Shown one piece after another: positions 1 to 7,618 of a stretch of 9,913 nt of DNA. Below the pieces are notes generated by a model. It saw nothing but the letters and a program-made list of their open reading frames with translations, was not told where the DNA came from and searched no databases. Location: assembly GCA_026417275.1 (NCBI GenBank), contig JAOADO010000047.1, forward strand, positions 1 to 9,913. The letters are read 5' to 3'. This DNA is from Verrucomicrobiia bacterium. Lineage in GTDB: Bacteria; Verrucomicrobiota; Verrucomicrobiae; Limisphaerales; JAKPVM01. The position numbers and the translations under genes are program-made. The first letter of the stretch is position 1. Every line of letters begins with the position of its first letter.

Positions 1-1137
1 CCGGTCACCCCATGTTAATATCCCATACGGCATGTCTCCAGGATTGTTATTAGGCCAATAACCAATAACCTGTGGACATGTATAATCGCCGTTATCCGCA
101 TAGGTACTCCCGTCCGGGCCACCATAAACTGCGTTCGTGCTCCCCGGACATGTATCACGTCCGTTCGTGATCCTGAACTTAACACTCAATTGTCCCTGAT
201 TATCGCAGAAACGACGCACGGGAATACGAACGCGCCCAACTCCCTCCGGACGAGCGACAATGTTTTCTTCATTAAGGTAAAACCCGACAACACCGTTAGT
301 TGAATCATTATCAATAATCGTAACTGTGTTTGTTATCCTTCCCTGAATGATTCCACCAATTGCATTTGTAAGAACCACACGAAACAATTCCCTATCCACA
401 GTTGCAGTCTGGTTCGTGTTGTCTGGATTCGCTAATGTAACACGCTCAATTATACAATCATCAATTATGTTAACTATGAGGTTTGTACTTCTCTGACCAT
501 TTGTGAAATAAAGAACTCCATTTAACACAGGCATGAAGTCTTGCCCCGGTGTTGCGGCAACCTGGTTCCACGAAAGTTGATTCGTTGGCATTACCGCAGT
601 TTGCCAGTAAACAACTGCAGGTCCATTTGTCTCATCCCTGATTACTGTTATTTGAACATACGGTTCATCCTCATAAACGGTTGAAGTGGATGCTTCGAAC
701 TGGATCGGGTAATCATTATCCCAGATGTAAATTGTCGCATTTGTTTCCAGGAGAAAACCGCCTATCGGGGTTCCTAACTGGACAAAAAAGTATTCAACAG
801 GTTCGCGAGTCGGATCATCAAATGTCAGCAACTCCACTGATGAAGTTTTCTGTCCATTCGTAAAAATGAGCATTCCAGACATCGGAAAGAAATCATTAAA
901 AGTTGTTGCTGTACCATCCACGAGGGTATATGGCACTGCCACCGTGTTTGTTGCAACATCCCGGACGACAGTGAGCGTAAAGTTGCTACCTTCCATCACA
1001 TAAATTGTGTTGGTTAGAAAATAAAACCCCTGGGCTTTCGCATTTGTAACTCCCCCGGTGCCCAGACAAACGAAAACAGCGAGCATCATCGCCTGCTGCA
1101 GTCGTCCTTTCAACAAGCAGCTAATTATTTTGTTCAT
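1..1137 (-). CDS. Secreted Calx-beta repeat protein (C-terminus beyond left edge)
   Basis: No stop is reached before base 1, so only the first 379 residues are visible. The N-terminus carries a basic start, a hydrophobic stretch (about 17-30) and a plausible signal peptidase I site after Ala-Lys-Ala at 33-35, so export is predicted. Two complete Calx-beta-type units follow (about 38-142 and 145-278). Each opens with a strand pattern like VxExSxFTLTVxRD, has an FTNGQ turn before an acidic segment, and closes with an I-x-D-N-D motif (YIWDND at 137-142, TIIDND at 273-278). A third unit begins near 284 and has three cysteines (311, 330, 354). Calx-beta domains are calcium-binding sandwiches common in bacterial surface and adhesion proteins. 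It lies 121 bases after the beta-helix gene, in the same direction. The first ATG has no clear Shine-Dalgarno; Met17 is an alternative start that would shorten the signal peptide. Function beyond a surface or adhesive role is unknown. Confidence 0.85.
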   Translation of the reverse strand, partial: MNKIISCLLKGRLQQAMMLAVFVCLGTGGVTNAKAQGFYFLTNTIYVMEGSNFTLTVVRDVATNTVAVPYTLVDGTATTFNDFFPMSGMLIFTNGQKTSSVELLTFDDPTREPVEYFFVQLGTPIGGFLLETNATIYIWDNDYPIQFEASTSTVYEDEPYVQITVIRDETNGPAVVYWQTAVMPTNQLSWNQVAATPGQDFMPVLNGVLYFTNGQRSTNLIVNIIDDCIIERVTLANPDNTNQTATVDRELFRVVLTNAIGGIIQGRITNTVTIIDNDSTNGVVGFYLNEENIVARPEGVGRVRIPVRRFCDNQGQLSVKFRITNGRDTCPGSTNAVYGGPDGSTYADNGDYTCPQVIGYWPNNNPGDMPYGILTWGDR

Positions 1138-1172
1138 AACCGTATTCAGGTTATTCGTTTTTTAAAACTGTC

Positions 1173-1201
1173 TCTATCCACTTTTTCACGTGCTTTTGCA
1201 A
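1173..1201 (-). promoter_or_regulatory. Weak candidate promoter for the Calx-beta gene
   Basis: Read on the minus strand, TTGCAA (1196-1201) is followed after 17 bases by GATAGA (1173-1178). The first matches the sigma-70 -35 consensus at four of six bases, the second the -10 at three of six. A start near 1166 would give a leader of about 30 bases. The match is poor and could be chance in A+T-rich DNA. Confidence 0.18.
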
Positions 1202-1223
1202 CCGGCATGTATTTTGCAAACCG
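1194..1223. repeat. Short direct repeat, TTTTGCAA(A)CCG twice
   Basis: On the plus strand TTTTGCAACCG (1194-1204) recurs as TTTTGCAAACCG (1212-1223), 18 bases start to start, with one inserted A in the second copy. Each copy contains the palindrome TTGCAA. The spacing is a little under two helical turns. A pair of regulator half-sites is possible, but only two short copies exist and no regulator is visible. Confidence 0.35.
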
Positions 1224-1258
1224 ACACAAATTTTATGCAGTGTTCTATTTTGTTAAAC

Positions 1259-4204
1259 TCATGGTACTGTCAAATCCATGAGCAACCGATAAAATCGCAT
1301 TGTTCCATTAGTAGCGGTATCAACCACATTAACTTTTGTTCCAGAGCCGGTGTTCACAAAGTTCGTCAAAGTCTGCCATCGTCCGTTGTTCAAGTTTGTT
1401 GTAAACTCCAGTCTGTTGGTGCTTTGTGCCAGAGCGTTCCAGGAGATCAATGCCCCGCCTGGGGGTGTCAAAATTCGCACACGGAATTCAATGTCTTCAC
1501 TTGTTGGAACAGGGGTTGGATCAAATAAATTCGGGATACCGTCCCTGTCAGAATCAACATCCGGTTGCAACAGCAATGCAGTGTTATAAACCACAGTTCT
1601 TCCATCTGAAAGTGTTATATATGTAGAGCTATTAGGACCGGCAAAAGTGGGTACCCACTTCAACCTGCCGCCAAGTGCATTATTCAATTTCATCACAGGC
1701 AGATTTGCACTGGCAAAATAAATCGTCAGATTTGGTTCCACGTAAAGCGCCGTTGAGTAGTTCGTCGCATTATTCTTGAACTCAATGTAATCCACATACA
1801 TGGCACTATTTGTTCCAGCACCCCTGAAAACAAATCTCGTAAAATCCTGTCCATCAAGAACTAATTTGCCGAGTGCCGCATTATTATTGAATCCTATCAT
1901 AGAAACTCCATAATCCTTCCCTGCCCATGTGTGAGTAACCTCCGCGAACCTCTCGGCTCTGGATTCAATTGTAGTATACAACAGGTTTCCGTTTGTTGGC
2001 GTTGAAAGCATCTGGAAACCGTCGTTTACTTTGATGATCGTGGTTGTTCCTGCACCACCATCCACTAATCTGTTTGTCACATTTAATATCAATGCACCAC
2101 GACCATTGTTTCCAGCGATAATTGAGGCATTAGACAGAACCAATTCCCGGGCTTCAAATGTAATGTCGGATTTTGCAGATATATAACCACCTTCTACAGA
2201 GAACTTGTTTGCCGTGAAACTTGCAACACCTTCTACTGCACCCCATGCTCCAGAATTTACAAGGTTCGTTGCTCGCACAATAAAAGTTGCACCTGTTAAT
2301 GAGCCATAATTTAAAACAGAATTATAGGGGTAAACCTTTACTGTACCGTTTGTTGACACTTCCCTGTAAAAATATGCACTGCCACTGATTTTGATGTAAC
2401 CAGAATTAGTCAAGTCTTTTAACCTCGGGAAATTTGTACTCGACCAGTTAGCTCCATCCGGGAGCGTTAAACCACCAACACCAACCGCACTTCGCGCAAT
2501 CCTTAACCCCTCACCTTCAAATAAAATCGATTTCGCAATCGTAAGGTTATCATAGATAACCGCATTTGTTGCGCGAATAGCAAATTCATTAACCACAACA
2601 GGTCTCGTGGCAGTTAAAGCATTATCAACCACAAGCACGTGGAAGTATGCTGTGTTTGTCTGAACCACAATATTAGTGCCGATAACATTTGTTGTGAAAA
2701 TTCGATTCGTCCATACCGCGCTATATGCTGAAAGCATACCGGACAGGCGATTCACTGTGGAGAATACTATATTAGAGAGTTCAAGAACACGATTCGTCGT
2801 ACCCAGATCATAATTGATTACCGGCGCATCAACACGCGTAAGGGCGTTGTTCACAAGATTGGTGGCTTTAATGCTAACAAATTTTTCAGATCGTATTCTC
2901 GCGCCGTTCAAATTCAGATTTCCGCTATCGATTTCAATCCTGCCGACTGAATTAGTAGGATCTGAGAGAGCCGGATTTGCCACGGAAATACCGTATTGAT
3001 TCACGATAATTAATGGCGTAGCTGGATTCGTTTCATTGATCAAGGCCGAATACCCGGCATATAAAATGTTGACGGAGTTTGTCTCAAAATTCGAGTTGTA
3101 GAATAAAGAATTTGTGAAGGTAGAATTCCCCCCTACAGCCAGTGTCAATTCAAAAGGTGTTGTCCTTGTTAGTTCAAAAACATTAGGACGGAATGTGTTG
3201 GTATTATAATTTCTAAACAAGGTGAAATTCGTAGCCACCGCCGAGCTGTCAATCAAATAAACATAACTGGTAATGTTGGTTTGCAATACAATATCAAAGT
3301 CTGTCATTACGACTTCATAGATAACCATCGAACCATTACCGATATTAGGGTAAAAATAGACCGATGACGAGAAGTTGGTCTGGGTATTATTCGTTGGATA
3401 AAACACAACGCTAATATACCGGTCACCAGAAAGTGCTGTGTTCGTATATACTGCAGCAGTGTATTTTCCATAGTTGTTCAAGGAAACCACGCCGCCGTAA
3501 AAATAATATGGTAATGACACAATATTTGTGGTTAATCTGCCATATAAAATTGACCTGACTTCGTGAGATGGACTCGTCGTGTAAGGAATATCCAGTGTAT
3601 AATTCGGAAGAGTTAATCGCTGTCCATTGGTGCCTAAACTGTTATTTGTGCCAACCCCCCACCAGTAATCAACTACTCCTGGGGCATTGTAATAGTTACG
3701 TCCGACATTTCTTCCATTCCCGTCAATTATGACAATGCCGGTTCCAATTGACTCCCCAGTCCTTAAACCACTCCGTGACAGGTCCACATTTCCTCCATCC
3801 AGATGTAGCAATCCGGTGGCTCCTCCAAATAAAAAACCTGTATTCACAATGTTTGTGGCAGAAATTATTAAAAATGGATCACCAGTGATTGTTCCGTTGT
3901 TCACGAACGTATTTGCAGCATATGAAAGCCCGGTTTGCGGATTAAAGTAATCAAATCTGAAACCCACTGAGCCGGTCATTACCCCGCTGCCTTTGTTTGT
4001 ATAATAAAGGGTGTTCTGAGTCTGGAATGGAAGCGGCGAAACACTGATAGAAAAAAGTGCCTGGTTCACGAATGCGGTTGCGTCAATCTGCGGCGGCACT
4101 GCACCCGTAAAGTCCCTTTCATTAATATAAATTGGAGTTGTTTGTCCTGCTCCCCTGACACACAGGATCAAACTCAAAATTGTTATTGCAATTCTCAACT
4201 TCAT
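1259..4204 (-). CDS. Large secreted beta-helix-like protein with calcium loop and C-terminal sandwich module
   Basis: The 981-residue product starts with a signal peptide (hydrophobic core about 5-16, probable cleavage near 20). The body is Thr/Asn-rich, with short alternating hydrophobic strands and recurrent Asn-x-Gly turns, as in filamentous-haemagglutinin or autotransporter right-handed beta-helices. A motif I/V-x-A-T-N-L/I-V-N recurs at 114-121, 445-452 and 643-650, with a diverged copy at 543-550. Near the end an Asp-rich loop (DVDSDRDGIPNLFDP, 882-896) resembles thrombospondin type 3/EF-hand calcium sites. Residues 905-981 form a small module (ISWN, FTTNL, W943, FYRLL). A related module ends the propeller protein upstream. 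No beta-barrel is visible, so it is not a classical autotransporter. The start ATG has no obvious Shine-Dalgarno; it is chosen for the signal peptide. The preceding stop is 45 bases away. Probable role: surface or matrix protein or adhesin; substrate unknown. Confidence 0.85.
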   Translation of the reverse strand: MKLRIAITILSLILCVRGAGQTTPIYINERDFTGAVPPQIDATAFVNQALFSISVSPLPFQTQNTLYYTNKGSGVMTGSVGFRFDYFNPQTGLSYAANTFVNNGTITGDPFLIISATNIVNTGFLFGGATGLLHLDGGNVDLSRSGLRTGESIGTGIVIIDGNGRNVGRNYYNAPGVVDYWWGVGTNNSLGTNGQRLTLPNYTLDIPYTTSPSHEVRSILYGRLTTNIVSLPYYFYGGVVSLNNYGKYTAAVYTNTALSGDRYISVVFYPTNNTQTNFSSSVYFYPNIGNGSMVIYEVVMTDFDIVLQTNITSYVYLIDSSAVATNFTLFRNYNTNTFRPNVFELTRTTPFELTLAVGGNSTFTNSLFYNSNFETNSVNILYAGYSALINETNPATPLIIVNQYGISVANPALSDPTNSVGRIEIDSGNLNLNGARIRSEKFVSIKATNLVNNALTRVDAPVINYDLGTTNRVLELSNIVFSTVNRLSGMLSAYSAVWTNRIFTTNVIGTNIVVQTNTAYFHVLVVDNALTATRPVVVNEFAIRATNAVIYDNLTIAKSILFEGEGLRIARSAVGVGGLTLPDGANWSSTNFPRLKDLTNSGYIKISGSAYFYREVSTNGTVKVYPYNSVLNYGSLTGATFIVRATNLVNSGAWGAVEGVASFTANKFSVEGGYISAKSDITFEARELVLSNASIIAGNNGRGALILNVTNRLVDGGAGTTTIIKVNDGFQMLSTPTNGNLLYTTIESRAERFAEVTHTWAGKDYGVSMIGFNNNAALGKLVLDGQDFTRFVFRGAGTNSAMYVDYIEFKNNATNYSTALYVEPNLTIYFASANLPVMKLNNALGGRLKWVPTFAGPNSSTYITLSDGRTVVYNTALLLQPDVDSDRDGIPNLFDPTPVPTSEDIEFRVRILTPPGGALISWNALAQSTNRLEFTTNLNNGRWQTLTNFVNTGSGTKVNVVDTATNGTMRFYRLLMDLTVP

Positions 4205-4249
4205 ATTATTGATTCTGACAAAATTTTGCTGGTGCGCACCTTAACAAAA

Positions 4250-5647
4250 TCACCTGTTCAACACCTGTCGTTCAATCTCCCGTATAGAAATATAATTCGG
4301 ATAAATTACAGGCGTGTTAGTGCTCCCATCAAAGGAGCCCCAGACAATGGACCTCGACGCGGCGTCTTCTGTTAAAAAATAATAACCTGTATCGTTCAAA
4401 TACGCTGGATAAAGCGTTGTCAAAGAGATAGTTATAGGACCACGAATGACACCTGGCCCCGCTCCGGCTTGACCATTCAGTTGAGCATTGTTGACAAATC
4501 CTGCGTTCCTCGCCCACGGCACAGGTTCAATAACTTCCGCTGCTACAACCCCAAGGTCAGCAGCCACAAAAAGGATATCCGGCGTAACAACAACCCTCCT
4601 CACATGCTGGGAAACAAGCGTGTTATTTGTAATCACATAGTCGGTGTAATCATATACGTTTGTAATAAAAAATTGTCCCAGTAGCGAATCATAATAACCA
4701 CGCTGGAATGTTATCTTCTCCAGTCCGGGACGTAACCCGGTCGCAACAGGCATATTTGTCAGGTTTCCAAACAGGTTTGTTATCCCTGCCTGCTGTGTAT
4801 AGTTTGTGGGGAAATAAATAGTGTAACCACCGCCAACACCACCAAACACCCTGTTTGTGACATCCGCTGGCATCGTTTCTACGTTATAATTGTTGAAGCG
4901 ATAAATGTAGCGAAGTCCGCCGACGTCGTCCCTTGTCAATCCGGTTAAAAATTCTCCTACTCCTACAGAATTATATGCAACGGGATATCGAAAAACCGAC
5001 CAGAGAGGATCTACCGGACGTTCAACTGCGTCTGCGTAATTGCCCGGTTGCAGTGGCTCAAGAATCTCATATGTGTAAAGAACTCCATTGACGTATGCAC
5101 TGTTTGTCCATGTGACAGGATCAAAATTCCGTTTGATTACCAGGTAGTTTGTGTAGGTTTGTCCCCCAACTGTATATGTTCCACGGGCACGCAAACACCA
5201 GCTATAACGAATAGGATCAGCAAGACCCATAGCCTCAACAATAAATCCCAAAATCGTGGATTTAAGATCAATTATACCCAGCGATTGCGCAGCATAGTTG
5301 ATCCTTCTTGATTCCAGCGGAAATTCAGTCAAATTTGAACTCATCTGTGAAACCGGTGGCAATGCATTCAATATTGCAAATGCCTTGTCGACTTCCTCTA
5401 TACCTCTTTGACCAAAATAATTCAGAAATGTAGCATCAAAAGCGTAAACCACAACTGGCACATCCCAGCGATATTCTTCGGCAAGATTCATAGGACCGCC
5501 AATATCCATGGGTAATTGATATCCAATATTGGCTGCTTGCCAGGTATCGAATGGCCCGAGCAACGAAAAACCGCACAATCTTATCGCTGCCAGCGGCACC
5601 ATTAATACCAGAATCGCAATTGCAATTTTTCTCATCAATTTCCGCAT
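4250..5647 (-). CDS. Exported protein of unknown function, distant matrixin resemblance without zinc motif
   Basis: The 465-residue product has a basic N-terminus and one hydrophobic segment (about 8-24), either a signal peptide or a membrane anchor; no clear cleavage site is seen. Residues 60-97 (W61, VVVYAFD, YFG, VDKAFAILN) recall the opening of matrixin-like metalloprotease domains, where a Trp and a beta-strand precede a helix. TRDDVGGLRYIY at 238-249 recalls the helix that closes such domains. However, no HExxH-type zinc site is present anywhere, so activity as a metalloprotease is not supported. The C-terminal half (about 255-465) is Thr/Asn- and aromatic-rich and unrecognised. The start is well supported by ACGGAG five bases upstream. 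The gene begins only 13 bases after the stop of the propeller protein, so the two are very likely co-transcribed and may work together. The matrixin relationship is inference; the ORF itself is certain. Confidence 0.85.
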   Translation of the reverse strand: MRKLMRKIAIAILVLMVPLAAIRLCGFSLLGPFDTWQAANIGYQLPMDIGGPMNLAEEYRWDVPVVVYAFDATFLNYFGQRGIEEVDKAFAILNALPPVSQMSSNLTEFPLESRRINYAAQSLGIIDLKSTILGFIVEAMGLADPIRYSWCLRARGTYTVGGQTYTNYLVIKRNFDPVTWTNSAYVNGVLYTYEILEPLQPGNYADAVERPVDPLWSVFRYPVAYNSVGVGEFLTGLTRDDVGGLRYIYRFNNYNVETMPADVTNRVFGGVGGGYTIYFPTNYTQQAGITNLFGNLTNMPVATGLRPGLEKITFQRGYYDSLLGQFFITNVYDYTDYVITNNTLVSQHVRRVVVTPDILFVAADLGVVAAEVIEPVPWARNAGFVNNAQLNGQAGAGPGVIRGPITISLTTLYPAYLNDTGYYFLTEDAASRSIVWGSFDGSTNTPVIYPNYISIREIERQVLNR

Positions 5648-5652
5648 AAAAT

Positions 5653-5658
5653 CTCCGT
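5653..5658 (-). promoter_or_regulatory. Shine-Dalgarno of the 465-residue protein
   Basis: ACGGAG on the minus strand lies five bases before the ATG at 5647 and just after the TAG of the upstream gene (5661-5663). It fixes the first ATG as start over Met5 (5635) and makes translational coupling with the upstream gene plausible. Confidence 0.6.
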
Positions 5659-5660
5659 TC

Positions 5661-7556
5661 CTAACGAATTCTGATTACTCGGTAAAACGAATTCATATTA
5701 GTTTGCTCGATTAAAATAGAGTCCTGGTAACCTGCGGCAAACCGCGGTTGACCAACGTTTATCCATTGTTTTAAATCCGTACTTGTCTGAACTTGATAAA
5801 TCAAACCCGGTTGCGTATTCCAGTGCAGGAATCTGCCCTGTGGCGAACGAGAGATACGCGTCCTCAACACACTTCTCGGGTCAACAGGATTTGTCCCTGC
5901 CAAAAATTCCTGCAAGTTCGTTGCTCCATCGCCATCGCTATCCACATTGCCTGGCTGCCACAGAGCTGGATTTGAACCCCAGTGTGCCGCCTGCCAATCA
6001 TCAGGTAAACCATCCATATTCAAATCCTCACCCCACGTCTTACCTGATGCAGCAGGAGAAAGCGGAGATTTTCGACCATCTGCAAGAATATACGCAATTG
6101 CAAAAGTGTGAACACTGCCCGGAGCTAAACCGGTGGCAGTGTAATAATTCGAAGTTACCCGAACCCCATCAGATGCTCCATCCATATAAACTTCATAACC
6201 AACAATATTGAATCCGGAAACCTCTGCCCATGTTATACTTAACCTGCTCTGGCTTAAAGCCGAAACCACGGGAGCTGACGGTGCCGGCAATGGAGCACTT
6301 ATAATGGAATATCTCTGAGCAAACAAATCCATGCCATTATCAATTCCGGTAAAACTCGACCAGACTACCAAAAAACCCCCTTCTCTGTCCGAAGCCACTA
6401 CCGGATACTTCTGAGCAAGCGCCGTTGTTGTGTTAACCCGAAATTCTGGACTGATGAACGAGCAATTGTAATCTATAAAACGACCGAATACACCCTCTGC
6501 AGAGCCATCTTGACCCAGACTTGTCCATACTATCATCAAGTCATTTCCGGATACAGCAATTCTTGGAGCAAACTGATCACCATAAACAAAAGTGTTAATC
6601 CTGATTGGCTGATTGATTGCTTTCATACCAGGCGTATAAGCACGTCCAAAAATATCCCATCCATTGACACTTGTTTGAACCTGAGTTGATTTAATAATCG
6701 GCGACCTTTCTGCCCAAACGACCACAAAACCACCATCTGCAGTTGCCGCAACCCGCGGATTTCCGCAAATATTCGTGCCGGTGTTAATCATAAATTCATC
6801 ACCAAGCACTTCTCCATTTGAATTGAATAAACGCCCAAAAACATCTATGTTTCGTTCGCCCCTTTGCAATTCCGAAATCCAGATTGCAATTATATTGCCG
6901 TTTGCAAGACAAGCCACAGACGGTGTCCTCTGGTTATACAGAGTTGTCTGATTGATCTGAAATTCGCCGGTAATGGGAGTACCATTTCCGGAGAAAATCC
7001 TGCCATAAACACCATTCATACTGCCGTCCTGTCCAAAACTCGTCCACGCAACCAAAACCCTGTTTTCAGGCAAAGCACAGACAGCCGGCAATATCTGGTC
7101 GTTGTTAGTATAAATATTCACCCTGATGTCACCGGTTATAAAAGTTCCAGAAGAGGATAAAAATGAAGCGTAAATATCAGAGTTTCCACTCTGAGTGCCC
7201 TCCCAGACAAAAACAGCACCTCCATTAGAAAGAAGTGCAACAGCAGGGTTTCTCTGTTCCCCGGAGCCTTGTTGATTTACGCGGAAAAAGCCGTATTGAC
7301 GAGAAAAACTGGAATCTAACTTGCAGGCTGAAATTCCCATTCCGATCCCATCAGTAGCATTATCCTGCCACACAAGATAACCTCCATTGGTTCTTACGTC
7401 TGCATCAGCAAAAACCTGGTCGCCTTTTAAGGAACCAACTATTATGTATTCAGATTCCTGGTTTGTGTAACTGTTCTGTGCATAAAGATTCAGATTAATC
7501 AAACATAAACAGACCACTATGATTAACCTGTTTTTGAATCCTTTTCGATTCTCCAT
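5661..7556 (-). CDS. Secreted seven-repeat beta-propeller / FN3 / calcium-loop protein
   Basis: From the ATG at 7556 the product has 631 residues and a signal peptide (hydrophobic core 12-23, probable cleavage after Leu-Tyr-Ala at 24-26). Seven repeats of about 55 residues follow, each with a hydrophobic strand ending in Trp (63, 118, 171, 226, 281, 344, 399), usually after G-G/N and before a D/N-x-Y/F-G/A-x-x-F/Y strand. Seven units fit a closed seven-bladed propeller. Residues about 424-505 look like fibronectin type III (SAPVVSAL, ITWAEV, GYEVYMDG). An Asp-rich stretch (about 511-560, including NVDSDGDGATNLQEFLAGTNP) resembles EF-hand/thrombospondin type 3 calcium loops. The last 70 residues form a sandwich module (LHWN, STDLKQW, FYRVIRIR). 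An in-frame TTG at 7697 would add 47 residues overlapping the nuclease gene but would bury the signal peptide, so I reject it. No strong Shine-Dalgarno precedes 7556. Likely extracellular binding or scaffold protein; ligand unknown. Confidence 0.85.
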   Translation of the reverse strand: MENRKGFKNRLIIVVCLCLINLNLYAQNSYTNQESEYIIVGSLKGDQVFADADVRTNGGYLVWQDNATDGIGMGISACKLDSSFSRQYGFFRVNQQGSGEQRNPAVALLSNGGAVFVWEGTQSGNSDIYASFLSSSGTFITGDIRVNIYTNNDQILPAVCALPENRVLVAWTSFGQDGSMNGVYGRIFSGNGTPITGEFQINQTTLYNQRTPSVACLANGNIIAIWISELQRGERNIDVFGRLFNSNGEVLGDEFMINTGTNICGNPRVAATADGGFVVVWAERSPIIKSTQVQTSVNGWDIFGRAYTPGMKAINQPIRINTFVYGDQFAPRIAVSGNDLMIVWTSLGQDGSAEGVFGRFIDYNCSFISPEFRVNTTTALAQKYPVVASDREGGFLVVWSSFTGIDNGMDLFAQRYSIISAPLPAPSAPVVSALSQSRLSITWAEVSGFNIVGYEVYMDGASDGVRVTSNYYTATGLAPGSVHTFAIAYILADGRKSPLSPAASGKTWGEDLNMDGLPDDWQAAHWGSNPALWQPGNVDSDGDGATNLQEFLAGTNPVDPRSVLRTRISRSPQGRFLHWNTQPGLIYQVQTSTDLKQWINVGQPRFAAGYQDSILIEQTNMNSFYRVIRIR

Positions 7557-7587
7557 ATAAAAACCCATTTTATTTATCTGTGAACCG

Positions 7588-7618
7588 ATAAAACCCATCT
7601 GTTGCCCTGACCGGTCAA
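7588..7618 (-). promoter_or_regulatory. Weak candidate promoter before the propeller gene
   Basis: On the minus strand TTGACC (7613-7618, five of six -35 bases) and TTTTAT (7588-7593, four of six -10 bases) are separated by 19 bases, longer than the usual 17. The -35-like element lies inside the inverted repeat at 7604-7621, an arrangement seen in repressible promoters. It lies in the 104-base gap after the nuclease gene. The long spacer keeps confidence low. Confidence 0.22.

Larger units (their letters stand above)
1138..1258 (-). other. Intergenic gap before the Calx-beta gene, longest in the window
   Basis: This 121-base gap is the largest non-coding stretch. I see no hairpin followed by a U-tract after the upstream stop codon, so no supported terminator. 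It is A+T-rich and holds the short direct repeat and the weak promoter-like pair listed separately. It may carry a start site for the Calx-beta gene or simply be an operon spacer. Confidence 0.5.

Noticed and set aside
1190..1528. Plus-strand open frame of 112 codons spanning the intergenic gap
   Set aside because: Most of it is antisense to the conserved C-terminal module of the beta-helix protein; composition looks random and no ribosome site or domain is seen.
1259..4204. Classical type V autotransporter
   Set aside because: The body looks beta-helical, but the C-terminus is a calcium loop plus a small sandwich module, not a membrane beta-barrel.
4250..5647. Active zinc metalloprotease
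   Set aside because: I found no HExxH or related zinc motif in the 465-residue protein; only the flanking segments resemble matrixins.
5584..5647. Lipoprotein signal in the 465-residue protein (and in its neighbours)
   Set aside because: Cysteines occur near the hydrophobic segments (for example AAIRLCG), but none follows a proper lipobox, so ordinary signal peptides or an anchor are more likely.
5783..6211. Plus-strand open frame of 142 codons
   Set aside because: It lies fully inside the propeller/FN3 gene on the opposite strand, has no recognisable domain, and the minus-strand frame has clear protein features.
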